From: JBCAWW01 sp039024315
GTDB taxonomy: Bacteria > Bacteroidota > Bacteroidia > J057
Assembly (NCBI GenBank): GCA_039024315.1
Contig: JBCCQN010000014.1
Coordinates: 1-64,000, forward strand
Direction of reading: 5' to 3'
DNA: 64,000 nucleotides
In this document: one piece after another, positions 35,334-43,036 of the stretch
Layout: the number at the start of each line of letters is the position of its first letter
Numbering within the stretch: position 1 is the first letter of the stretch
Program-made: the position numbers and the translations under genes
Notes under the pieces: generated by a model
Told to the model about the DNA's origin: nothing
Database searches by the model: none
The model's input: only the letters and a program-made list of their open reading frames with translations

Positions 35334-36407
35334 ATGAAAACACTGATTTATTTGCTCTTGGGCCTGACTGCATGCAGTTGCAACTCAGCGTTCACCGGAG
35401 GGGAAAACAAAAAAGAGACAGAAGCCGAATCTCCCTACACTCCTCTGCAGAGCTGCCTTCTCAATCATATGAGCCATCCGGTGATCGACTACCCCGCGCT
35501 TTTGGGGCAAGCTACTGGCTCCAAGGCTCGCGTCTATAAATTTGACCAAAGCTCGGCTAATATTTATTGTAGCATCGATTTTGAAGTGCTGGATGACCGG
35601 AGTCACCTTAGCAAAATTTGTCTCGATACGGCGACCATCGTCTTTGGAGATCACCTTGACGAATACATCTCTATCGATGGCCTTGTCCTTCCTGATAGTT
35701 TAGGGATGATTTTTCGTTTTCCCGCGGACCAACTCACGGCTGATACCACACGGCGGCTGAGCGGCGGTGACTATTCTTTGACTTTGGCAGAAGCTATCCG
35801 TTGGCATCAAAACCAATATGTCTACAACGGTCCAGTATTGTTTAGTCCAGAGCCTACCAACACGGTCATCATACCCAATCTCACGCCAACGATTGCGATG
35901 CCGGGCTCGCCTAGTTTGCGACGTTTGGTCCATAAAATTGTGGATCGCAACAGTAGTAAGGAGGTGCAGGCCCAGCAGTTGCTAGATTTTGTTAGTGAGG
36001 AGATCGCCTTGAAATCCTCCGGTCAATATGAAATCTTTTTTCGGCCGCACGAGATGTTGCTCTCCCAAAAAGCAGATGTGCGAGGAAAACAATCTTTATA
36101 TGCCTCCTTGTTAGCCCAGGCAGAGATTCCCTATTTGTTGGTTTATCTTGAGTTAGGCACTACAATCGCAGTAAGGGGGGATTTTACCAACAATAATCGC
36201 CTGAGCTTTTTGCATGAAGGGCAAGAATATAGCTTAGCTGAGCCTAGTGTAGAGTCATTTGTGATTGGGCAGACCGAAATGGTGGACGAGTACAAATGGT
36301 CGAAGGCTCGTTATGTCCAATATCCGGGCAAAGAAACTCGCCTCTTTGATTTATTGAACCAAGACTCACTTGATTTTGGGAGTGTTGAAATACCGCTTAG
36401 TCAATAA
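35334..36407 (+). CDS. Lipoprotein with degenerate transglutaminase-like domain
   Basis: 357 residues; signal peptide ends LGLTAC (Cys14 lipidated). Residues about 205-320 follow the bacterial transglutaminase-like pattern: a helix QQLLDFVSEEIALK, FRPHEMLLSQKADVRGKQSLYASLLAQAEIPYLLVYLE, then TTIAVRG. In active relatives the segment reads like GDCEDKS...LLRALGY...GHMAV, so the catalytic Cys position is Val249 here and the His position is Thr276/277. The domain is therefore probably inactive and may bind peptides or scaffold envelope parts. An upstream in-frame start at 35268 would overlap the previous gene; ATG 35334 gives the lipoprotein signal. Ends 3 bases before queA. Confidence 0.6.
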   Translation: MKTLIYLLLGLTACSCNSAFTGGENKKETEAESPYTPLQSCLLNHMSHPVIDYPALLGQATGSKARVYKFDQSSANIYCSIDFEVLDDRSHLSKICLDTATIVFGDHLDEYISIDGLVLPDSLGMIFRFPADQLTADTTRRLSGGDYSLTLAEAIRWHQNQYVYNGPVLFSPEPTNTVIIPNLTPTIAMPGSPSLRRLVHKIVDRNSSKEVQAQQLLDFVSEEIALKSSGQYEIFFRPHEMLLSQKADVRGKQSLYASLLAQAEIPYLLVYLELGTTIAVRGDFTNNNRLSFLHEGQEYSLAEPSVESFVIGQTEMVDEYKWSKARYVQYPGKETRLFDLLNQDSLDFGSVEIPLSQ

Positions 36408-36410
36408 AAG

Positions 36411-37643
36411 ATGTCCATACCAAATCATATTGCGGGGATTCGCCTTTCGGATTATCATTACGATCTTCCCGAGGAACGCATTGCGCAGAAACCACTTAAT
36501 CAACGCGACCAATCGAAGCTACTCCGCTATAAGGAAGGCAAAATCAGTCATCAGCAGTTTGTTGATTTGCCGGGACTCCTACCGGAGAACGCTCAACTCT
36601 TTTTCAATGATACCAAGGTTATCCAAGCGAGGCTCTTGATGCGCAGAGAGACAGGCGCTTTGATAGAGATCCTTTTGCTCACGCCCGTCAAACCCTCTGA
36701 GGTTCAATTGGCCATGCAGATACAAGAAGAATGTGTTTGGCATTGTATGATTGGCCGCAAAAAGCGTTGGAAGGAGGGAGAGCTACTCAGCCGAACGTTC
36801 TCCGTAGGAGAAAAAACCATAAAACTAGAGATCGAGCTGATTGACCGAGAAAAGAACTGGGTGCGTTTTCGTTGGGATCAGGCCGTAGCATGGGTCGATC
36901 TGGTGGCTACTTTGGGACAATTGCCTTTGCCGCCCTACATCAATCGTGAGGTGCAGGACGCTGACGCTGATCAATACCAGACTGTCTATGCTGAGCATGA
37001 GGGAGCGGTGGCAGCACCTACGGCTGGCTTGCATTTTACAGAAGGCGTACTTGCAGACTTAGCCCAAAAAGGGATCTCCCAACGTTATTTGACCCTGCAC
37101 GTCAGCGCAGGCACTTTTTTACCCGTCAAACACGACGAGGTGATAGACCACGATATGCATGGGGAGCAGTTTGTCGTGAGTCGTGTGCTATTGGAGGAAC
37201 TGAAGGCGGGCTCTTTTAAAAGAGTGGCTGTAGGTACTACCTCCATGCGTGTACTAGAAAGTCTCTATTGGTTAGGGCATGCGTTCACCGAAGGGGGAAT
37301 CCCCTCCAAGCCCATCCCCCTCAAGCTCGATAAACTCTATCCCTATCATTGGACTCAGACAATACTCCCCAGCCTCAGTGAAGCGATGGATCAGTTATTG
37401 GCCTATATGGATCAGCACGGTATGAGCCATTTGAGCGGCAATACGGAGATTTTTATCATGCCCGGTTATTCTTTTCAAGTTTGTGAGGGCTTGATTACCA
37501 ACTATCATATGCCAGAGACGACTTTGGTGCTTTTGGTGGCGGCTTTTGTCGGCGAGGATTGGCGTGAGATTTATGAGGCTGCTTTGCAGAACGATTACCG
37601 CTTTTTGAGCTACGGAGATTCGAGTCTCTTATGGCGGACATAG
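36411..37643 (+). CDS. queA: tRNA preQ1(34) S-adenosylmethionine ribosyltransferase-isomerase
   Basis: A 410-residue enzyme that moves the ribosyl part of SAM onto preQ1 at tRNA position 34 in queuosine synthesis. Clear motifs: FDYDLPEERIAQKP-like start (YHYDLPEERIAQKPLNQRD), LFFNDTKVIQARL, PPYINRE, AAPTAGLHFTEGVL, LHVSAGTFLPVK and the C-terminal MPGYSFQVCEGLITNYHMPETTLVLLVAAF. It is longer than E. coli QueA (356), as usual in Bacteroidota. Co-directional with folD. Confidence 0.93.
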   Translation: MSIPNHIAGIRLSDYHYDLPEERIAQKPLNQRDQSKLLRYKEGKISHQQFVDLPGLLPENAQLFFNDTKVIQARLLMRRETGALIEILLLTPVKPSEVQLAMQIQEECVWHCMIGRKKRWKEGELLSRTFSVGEKTIKLEIELIDREKNWVRFRWDQAVAWVDLVATLGQLPLPPYINREVQDADADQYQTVYAEHEGAVAAPTAGLHFTEGVLADLAQKGISQRYLTLHVSAGTFLPVKHDEVIDHDMHGEQFVVSRVLLEELKAGSFKRVAVGTTSMRVLESLYWLGHAFTEGGIPSKPIPLKLDKLYPYHWTQTILPSLSEAMDQLLAYMDQHGMSHLSGNTEIFIMPGYSFQVCEGLITNYHMPETTLVLLVAAFVGEDWREIYEAALQNDYRFLSYGDSSLLWRT

Positions 37644-37679
37644 TTTGTTTTTAGGGATGACTTTATAGACATTTGCCGC

Positions 37680-38582
37680 ATGGTACTGCTTGACGGAAAA
37701 AAACTCTCCCAAGAGATCAAAGATGAGATCAAAGTGGACGTGGATCGTATTACTAATTCGGGTAAGCGTCCTCCCCACTTGGTCGCTATTTTGGTCGGCA
37801 ATAATGCGGCTTCAAAAGTCTATGTGCGCAACAAAATGGCTTCCTGTGATTATGTAGGCTTTAGTTCTTCTTTGGTGCGTCTGCCTTCGGCAATCACGCA
37901 AGAGGAGTTGCTCAGAAAAGTGGAAGAGTACAACGATAATCCTGACATCGACGGGATCATCGTGCAAATGCCTCTGCCAGACCATATTACGCCTCAGGAG
38001 GTCACACAGCGCATTTTACCTTCTAAGGATGTAGATGGCTTCCATCCCGTCAATGTAGGGCTGATGACGCTTAATTTTCCCTGTCTGATGCCTGCTACTC
38101 CTTCTGGTATCTTGGAGTTGTTGTCGCGCTACAAAATTCCTACCAAAGGCAAGCATTGTGTGGTGGTCGGGCGTAGTCGTATCGTTGGGCGACCTACTTC
38201 TATCATGATGTCGCGAGGAGGTCAACCGGGTGAAGCTACTGTCACCCTTTGCCATAAATATACCCCTGCTGATGAGCTAAAGCGTATTGTACCGCAGGCG
38301 GATATCATCATTGTTGCGGTGGGCAAGCCTAATCTGATTACTGCTGACATGATCAAAGAGGGAGCTATAGTCATAGATGTCGGTATCAATCGTATCCCAG
38401 ACGCTAGCCGGAAGTCTGGTAGCCGTTTAGTCGGAGATGTCGATTTTGAAAATGTCTCTAAGAAAGCCAGTTTTATTACTCCTGTACCTGGCGGGGTAGG
38501 GCCGATGACGGTGGCGATCTTGCTGCGTAATACGCTTGAGGCTTATCGTACCAGCCATTACGAGGGGATAGTTGCAGGATAA
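37680..38582 (+). CDS. folD: Bifunctional methylenetetrahydrofolate dehydrogenase / cyclohydrolase
   Basis: A 300-residue enzyme of standard length that interconverts 5,10-methylene-, methenyl- and 10-formyl-tetrahydrofolate using NADP. Visible: KVYVRNKMASC with the Tyr/Lys catalytic pair, DGIIVQMPLPDHI, PSKDVDGFHPVNVG, the cofactor loop CVVVGRSRIVGRPTSIMM and the C-terminal PVPGGVGPMTVA. Last gene of the run starting at 34085, followed by a terminator shared with convergent mscL. Confidence 0.95.
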   Translation: MVLLDGKKLSQEIKDEIKVDVDRITNSGKRPPHLVAILVGNNAASKVYVRNKMASCDYVGFSSSLVRLPSAITQEELLRKVEEYNDNPDIDGIIVQMPLPDHITPQEVTQRILPSKDVDGFHPVNVGLMTLNFPCLMPATPSGILELLSRYKIPTKGKHCVVVGRSRIVGRPTSIMMSRGGQPGEATVTLCHKYTPADELKRIVPQADIIIVAVGKPNLITADMIKEGAIVIDVGINRIPDASRKSGSRLVGDVDFENVSKKASFITPVPGGVGPMTVAILLRNTLEAYRTSHYEGIVAG

Positions 38583-38612
38583 AAAAAGGCGACTGTAAAG
38601 CCGCCTTTAAAA
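38583..38612 (-). terminator. Terminator between convergent folD and mscL
   Basis: AAAGGCG and CGCCTTT (38585-38591 and 38602-38608) pair around a 10-base loop. On the minus strand a run of eight T follows, so it serves mscL best; the plus side is T-rich but less regular and may also work for folD. Confidence 0.75.
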
Positions 38613-38630
38613 TATATCTTTTTTTGTTAC

Positions 38631-39062
38631 CTAGCCCTGTGCTTTGAGGGCGTCGCGAATCTCGGTGAGTAATTTTTCTTCAGCTGAGGGCTCTGGTGGA
38701 GCTGCTGGGGCTTCTTCCTCTTTGCGTTTGAGTGAATTCATACCTTTGATCACGAAAAACAATGCCAGCGCTACCAATAGGAACGAGATCACTTGGTTGA
38801 TAAAGTTACCATAGGCGATTGCTACACCACCGGCATTACGAAACGCATCTAATCCTGGACCTTCTGGGGTCTCGGTGGCGGCTTTGAGGATAGCGTACAG
38901 ATCCTTGAAGTCAGGTGTCCCAAAGATGCCAGAGATGAGGGGCGTCAAAATGTCTGCTACCAATGAAGAAATCACGGTACCAAATGCTGCACCAATGATA
39001 ATACCAACTGCCATGTCGAGCATATTACCCTTAATGGCAAATTCTTTAAATTCCTTAAGCAT
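38631..39062 (-). CDS. mscL: Large-conductance mechanosensitive channel
   Basis: A 143-residue inner membrane channel of normal size. TM1 carries NMLDMAVGIIIGAAFGTVISSLVADILTPLI, the conserved constriction and glycine face; TM2 is INQVISFLLVALALFFVIKGMNSL; the C-terminal helix EEKLLTEIRDALK forms the cytoplasmic bundle. It opens under membrane tension to release solutes on osmotic downshock. Divergent from an aquaporin-like gene, which suggests a local osmotic-response pair. Confidence 0.95.
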   Translation of the reverse strand: MLKEFKEFAIKGNMLDMAVGIIIGAAFGTVISSLVADILTPLISGIFGTPDFKDLYAILKAATETPEGPGLDAFRNAGGVAIAYGNFINQVISFLLVALALFFVIKGMNSLKRKEEEAPAAPPEPSAEEKLLTEIRDALKAQG

Positions 39063-39226
39063 AGTGTGATTTTTAAAGGTTTAACTAATGTTTGTATAGC
39101 GTAATTTATATAATTCCAAACTTTATACAAGTAGAAGACGCATGCCCTTAAGAGAGGTCACTTTTTTGTGAGGGCAAAAAAAAATTGTTATTTCAACAAT
39201 ACCGAAACCTCCAATACTCCTAATTC

Positions 39227-39931
39227 ATGAAGCAATATCTTACTGAATTTATCGGCACATTTTTTTGGGTGCTGGTCCTTGGATTGTCCATCAGTGCTGA
39301 GTATCCGCATTTAACGGCGATTGCTTTGGGAGCTACGGTGATGGGACTGATCTACATGGGGCAACCTATTTCAGGAGCGCATTACAATCCCGCGATCACT
39401 TTAGCGGTAGTAGTACGAGGTGGATTTGCTTGGAAAGAGGCTGGTTTTTATGTGTTGGCGCAACTTTTGGCGGCGATTGGAGCCGTGGCCTTGGTACAAA
39501 TTCTCGTGCAAGACGATAGCTTTAGTTATATCCTCGGGCAGGCTGGCAGCGCTTCTACTATTCAAGCCCTTTTGGTCGAGACCTTTTTGACTTTTCTGCT
39601 GGCCTTGGTCTATCTCAACGTTTGTACGGGTAAGGCGGCCATTGGTAACTCCTATTTTGGTCTCGCCGTTGGCGGAACCTTAGCGGGTATATTTTATGTG
39701 GGGCATCATATCTCTGGTGGTGCTTACAATCCCGCATTAGGGGTCGCTCCCAACGTCCTTGCCGCCAACTGGAGTCCTATTTGGATCTATGTGGTAGGGC
39801 CTTTTTTAGGGGCAAGCCTAGCGGGTTTTGTCTATAGAGTCCAGCACAATGTCCCACTCCAAAAAGCACAAACGGATATACCAGAGATCGTGGAAGAGGA
39901 AATAGTAGTAGAGCCTGACAATCTAGCTTAG
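39227..39931 (+). CDS. MIP-family channel (aquaporin-like) with altered selectivity filter
   Basis: 234 residues, six membrane helices and two half-helices. The first pore motif is GAHYNPAITLA (Asn54-Pro55-Ala56); the second is GGAYNPALGVAP (Asn168-Pro169-Ala170-Leu171). In nearly all aquaporins and glycerol channels the residue after the second NPA is arginine and forms the selectivity filter; here it is Leu171. The acidic C-terminal tail (IPEIVEEEIVVEPDN) is cytoplasmic. It is likely a water or small-solute channel with non-standard selectivity. Divergent from mscL. Confidence 0.88.
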   Translation: MKQYLTEFIGTFFWVLVLGLSISAEYPHLTAIALGATVMGLIYMGQPISGAHYNPAITLAVVVRGGFAWKEAGFYVLAQLLAAIGAVALVQILVQDDSFSYILGQAGSASTIQALLVETFLTFLLALVYLNVCTGKAAIGNSYFGLAVGGTLAGIFYVGHHISGGAYNPALGVAPNVLAANWSPIWIYVVGPFLGASLAGFVYRVQHNVPLQKAQTDIPEIVEEEIVVEPDNLA

Positions 39932-40221
39932 GATAAGCGTTCTGCGTTCCCGCATAGGCGTCAAGCTAAGGGGCTTTTGGCTAGTTTTCTGCTTTGCAGA
40001 ACGCTTAACTTTAAGTACTGAGACAATAGTATTTAGGATTAAGACCTAGGAAAAATAGAGCTATGCGGTTCATCTAGACCATTTCTTCTGTACTGCATAC
40101 TCCCGAAAGCTTTCGGGATACTTACTACTCAGTACTTAAGTAGAATAACTCCCATCGCAGTCCTTATACTTCTGTCTCAGTACTCAAATAAGCGTTCCGC
40201 GCAGCGGGCACAAAACTAAAA
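39932..40221. repeat. Intergenic repeats: copy 2 of the 207-257 element and copy B of the AT-rich family
   Basis: 290 bases without a gene. 39955-40006 repeats the 207-257 element. 40033-40053 (AGGATTAAGACCTAGGAAAA) matches 46088-46107 directly and about 33802-33821 in inverse order. TCCCGAAAGCTTTCGGGA at 40101-40118 is identical to 33745-33762. GCGTTCCGCGCAGCGG (40192-40207) closes the region. Several repeat types are thus nested in one gap. Confidence 0.7.
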
Positions 40222-41079
40222 TCAATCCAAGTGCTTTAACTGCATTTCAAGCCGTTTCACTTTATCGGGATTGAGATAGGAAAAGAGCCTGAAAATCAGC
40301 CCGTCCTGCCAAATCACGATCAAAGCGGATTGGAGCTGATCGTCTTCCCAGATTAGTAGGGTCCAATCCCCATGAATGATTTTGACCTCCCAACGCGCTT
40401 CTGCTGAAATCTGTTTTTGAATGCCCTGCAAAAAGCGAATACAACTTTCCGAACCGATGATCGGCTTAAGCGCCGCGATAACTTTGCCTCCCCCATCGCT
40501 GAGCATATTGATCTCTTCGGCCAATAATGCTTTGAGTGGTTCAAAATTGGCCTCCTGACTGGCGGTAATAAATGCCTGGCTGAGGCTTTGTATTTGGTTG
40601 GGGTTGATGGCTTGGACATGATGAGCTTGAGAGAGTTTGTCTTTGGCGCGTTTTAGGAGTTGGCGGCAATTAGCCGAACGCTTATTTACCAGATCTGCGA
40701 TTGCCTCATAATCCCAATCAAAGCATTCTCTCAGTACATAAACGGCTCTTTCGCTGGGAGATAAGCGTTCCATAAGATGGAGTAAAGCCAAGGAAATCGT
40801 CTGCTGCTCTGGCTCCCAAGCAGCTTCAACCACTGGCTCTGGCAACCAAGGGCCGGTGTATTGGGCGCGCTCTAGCTGCAAATGGCGCAGAAGGTCCAAA
40901 CTTCGATTACTGACCATGCGGGAGAGATAGGCTTTGCTAGAATTGATTTGGGCGTGGTCTAGGACTAGAAAATCTGTCAAAACCTCTTGGACCACATCCT
41001 CCGCAGCGGCCATACTGCCGAGCATATTGTAGGCAATATGTAGCAGTAAGGGACGGTATGCTAAACTCTTTTCTATCAA
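40222..41079 (-). CDS. ECF41-type sigma factor with SnoaL-like C-terminal domain
   Basis: 285 residues. Sigma-2 region at about 10-70 (YNMLGSMAAAEDVVQEV, AYLSRMVSNRSLDLLRH), sigma-4 at about 105-165 (LMERLSPSERAVYVLRECFDWDYEAIADLV), joined by the ECF41 linker mark GPWLPEPVV. The C-terminal domain (about 180-285) is SnoaL-like with LSDGGGKVIAAL and ends SYLNPDKV, the other two ECF41 signatures. In this group the C-terminal domain controls the sigma activity in place of a separate anti-sigma factor. Its start overlaps the stop of an upstream membrane protein gene (ATGA). Confidence 0.9.
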   Translation of the reverse strand: MIEKSLAYRPLLLHIAYNMLGSMAAAEDVVQEVLTDFLVLDHAQINSSKAYLSRMVSNRSLDLLRHLQLERAQYTGPWLPEPVVEAAWEPEQQTISLALLHLMERLSPSERAVYVLRECFDWDYEAIADLVNKRSANCRQLLKRAKDKLSQAHHVQAINPNQIQSLSQAFITASQEANFEPLKALLAEEINMLSDGGGKVIAALKPIIGSESCIRFLQGIQKQISAEARWEVKIIHGDWTLLIWEDDQLQSALIVIWQDGLIFRLFSYLNPDKVKRLEMQLKHLD

Positions 41080-41681
41080 AATATCAGTGCTTTTTCGTAA
41101 TCCGCTAGTCGCGGAACCTCATAGACCCAGCCTGAAAACAAGGCAATGATACTCAATGCTACGATCAAAGCAAGGCCGATCAAACTCCAGAGGAAGGCTT
41201 GACGATACCTTCGAGGTAGATACCAGCTGAGCCCCGTCCCAATATGAGCGAAGAAGGCCAAAATGCCCAAGCTGTAATAAGGAATAAAGAAAATGCGAGA
41301 ACTATGATCAAGCAGCACAATGGAGGCAAAATAAAAATTGGTGTCTAGCTCAGAAAGGTAACGAGCCATTTGCACTGCCGAAGTATGAGCCAAAAGGAAA
41401 AATATCAGATAGAGCCCAGAGTATATTTGCAATCTGTTTTGGGCGCGTTCTGCTTTTGGAATTTGCTTGATTTGCCAAATGCCACTGACGATTTGAGCAA
41501 TGATTAGTAAAAAAAGGATGCCTTCTCCGATTGGATGACGATAAATGAGGCGAAAATCCTCCATAAAAGATTGATGCAAGCCTATCCCTCCCCAAGCGAG
41601 TAGGTGGTTGAACAGATGAAGGGCGATAAACAAAACTAGCCCAATAGAGGCGAAACGGTGAATTTTCTTAATCCTGTGCAT
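41076..41681 (-). CDS. Cytochrome b-like (SdhC/FrdC-fold) membrane protein
   Basis: 201 residues with five predicted membrane helices and paired histidines in helices 1 and 3 (IHRFASIGLVLFIALHLFNH and LIFFLLAHTSA) plus a further His in FFAHIGTG, a pattern like the diheme or heme-binding membrane subunits of succinate/fumarate reductases. No dehydrogenase subunits lie nearby. The frame is open 26 codons upstream from a TTG, but that stretch contains a terminator hairpin; ATG 41681 is preferred and itself sits in an 8-bp hairpin. It overlaps the ECF41 sigma gene by 4 bases, so the two are coupled; ECF41 factors more usually pair with small oxidoreductases or carboxymuconolactone decarboxylases. 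Confidence 0.65.
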   Translation of the reverse strand: MHRIKKIHRFASIGLVLFIALHLFNHLLAWGGIGLHQSFMEDFRLIYRHPIGEGILFLLIIAQIVSGIWQIKQIPKAERAQNRLQIYSGLYLIFFLLAHTSAVQMARYLSELDTNFYFASIVLLDHSSRIFFIPYYSLGILAFFAHIGTGLSWYLPRRYRQAFLWSLIGLALIVALSIIALFSGWVYEVPRLADYEKALIF

Positions 41682-41696
41682 AAGTTTTTGCACAGG
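41673..41696 (-). promoter_or_regulatory. Hairpin enclosing the start codon of the cytochrome b-like gene
   Basis: CCTGTGCA and TGCACAGG pair perfectly (8 bp) around TAAGTTTT, placing the ATG (41681-41679) at the stem-loop edge. It could hide the start and tune translation. Confidence 0.45.
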
Positions 41697-41725
41697 ACGA
41701 ATGAGCAAACGATTTGTGACAGAAA

Positions 41726-41757
41726 GATAAAAAAAGGCGCAGAAAAGATTCTGCGCC
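41726..41757 (-). terminator. Strong intrinsic terminator upstream of the cytochrome b-like gene
   Basis: On the minus strand GGCGCAGAA, loop TCTT, TTCTGCGCC is followed by seven T. No minus-strand protein gene lies upstream of it before 42108, so it either ends a small RNA or attenuates the downstream message. Confidence 0.8.
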
Positions 41758-42108
41758 AAAGACTGTTTCTAAGCGATAACCACTGGATTTTAAAGCAGGG
41801 CTATCTATGGATTACGTAGCATTTAGGATGTCCTCCAAAAGCGTAGCTTTCTTTAGACACCTTTAAATTAGTATAAAAAGGGATATTTCCCGCACGCGAA
41901 GTAATGTTCGGCAGGAAAATGCAGAAAAATTGGGGTACAGCGGCGACTGACCCCCTAAAAACATCGGAATAAGGATCCAGATCGGGGAGATCGGGATGTA
42001 AGATTTTTCTCTTTTTGTTAACAGATCGTAATCTGCTAGAGATTCATTATTTTTATTGCGAAAATCGGGCCAATCTAGGCGACCAGATCAAAAAATATCC
42101 ATTACTCT
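41758..42108. other. Gene-free region feeding an isolated minus-strand terminator
   Basis: 351 bases without a credible protein gene. On the minus strand it could encode a 150-280 nt RNA ending at the terminator 41757-41726; a second hairpin with GGGG/CCCC and CAG/CTG arms lies at about 41933-41956. On the plus strand it carries the promoter of the ATPase gene, not resolved. Confidence 0.4.
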
Positions 42109-42945
42109 ATGTCTAAATTTCAGGGAACGGACCAATATGTAGCTACCAAAGCCTTGCAAATTGCCGTTAATGCTGCGATACACCTGCAAAAACCACTTAT
42201 CGTCAAAGGAGAACCGGGCACTGGGAAAACCATGCTCGCGCAAGAAATCGCTCAATCCCTCAACAAAACCCTGATCAGCTGGCATATCAAATCCACCACT
42301 ATCGCCCAGCAGGGACTGTATGAATACGATGCAGTTTCACGCCTGAGAGACTCGCAGCTAGGCTCAGACAGTGTCCATGACATCGCCAACTATATCAAAA
42401 AAGGGAAACTTTGGGAAGCTTTTGAGGCTGAGGAACAAGTGGTACTACTGATTGATGAAATTGACAAAGCTGACATAGAGTTTCCTAATGACCTTTTGCT
42501 AGAGTTGGACAAGATGGAGTTTTATTGCTACGAGTTGCAAAAAACCATCGTCGCGAAGAACCGACCTATCGTTATTATCACCTCCAACAATGAAAAAGAA
42601 CTGCCAGACGCCTTTTTGAGACGCTGCTTTTTTCACTATATCCAATTTCCTGAAGCCGCGACGATGAAGCGCATCGTAGATGTGCATTTTCCCAAACTCA
42701 GTGAAGATCTACTGCAGCGTTCACTGAAAGTGTTTTATGACCTTCGCAACATCAAAGGACTAAAGAAGAAGCCCTCTACGAGTGAATTACTCGATTGGCT
42801 CAAGTTGATCATCCTCGAGCGTATTAGCCTCAAAGAGCTAGAAGAAGTCAATCTCAAGGATAAACTGCCTCCCTTTGAAGGTGCATTGATCAAAAATGAA
42901 CAGGATTATCAGATTATTGATCAATTAAGAAAGTGGGGTAGGTAG
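42109..42945 (+). CDS. MoxR-type AAA ATPase
   Basis: A 278-residue AAA+ ATPase. Walker A is GEPGTGKT (residues 34-41), Walker B LLIDEIDKA (Asp116, Glu117), sensor 1 IITSNNEKELPDAFLRRC, which includes the arginine finger. The C-terminal lid is helical. Members of this branch normally sit next to a von Willebrand A (CoxE-like) partner for metal insertion or complex assembly; none is adjacent here. The next gene, 91 bases on, is a TPR-CHAT protease. Confidence 0.88.
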   Translation: MSKFQGTDQYVATKALQIAVNAAIHLQKPLIVKGEPGTGKTMLAQEIAQSLNKTLISWHIKSTTIAQQGLYEYDAVSRLRDSQLGSDSVHDIANYIKKGKLWEAFEAEEQVVLLIDEIDKADIEFPNDLLLELDKMEFYCYELQKTIVAKNRPIVIITSNNEKELPDAFLRRCFFHYIQFPEAATMKRIVDVHFPKLSEDLLQRSLKVFYDLRNIKGLKKKPSTSELLDWLKLIILERISLKELEEVNLKDKLPPFEGALIKNEQDYQIIDQLRKWGR

Positions 42946-43036
42946 CGCAACTCTGGACGAATAAAACCATAATCATTGCGTATTGATAGGCTCAAATAGG
43001 GAAATATTCCTATCTTTCGTTTAACGAAAAGCCCTA

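Noticed and set aside
41758..42000. 6S RNA, SRP RNA, tmRNA or RNase P RNA in the orphan-terminator region
   Set aside because: None of the conserved sequence blocks of these RNAs was seen on either strand; it is left as an unassigned candidate.
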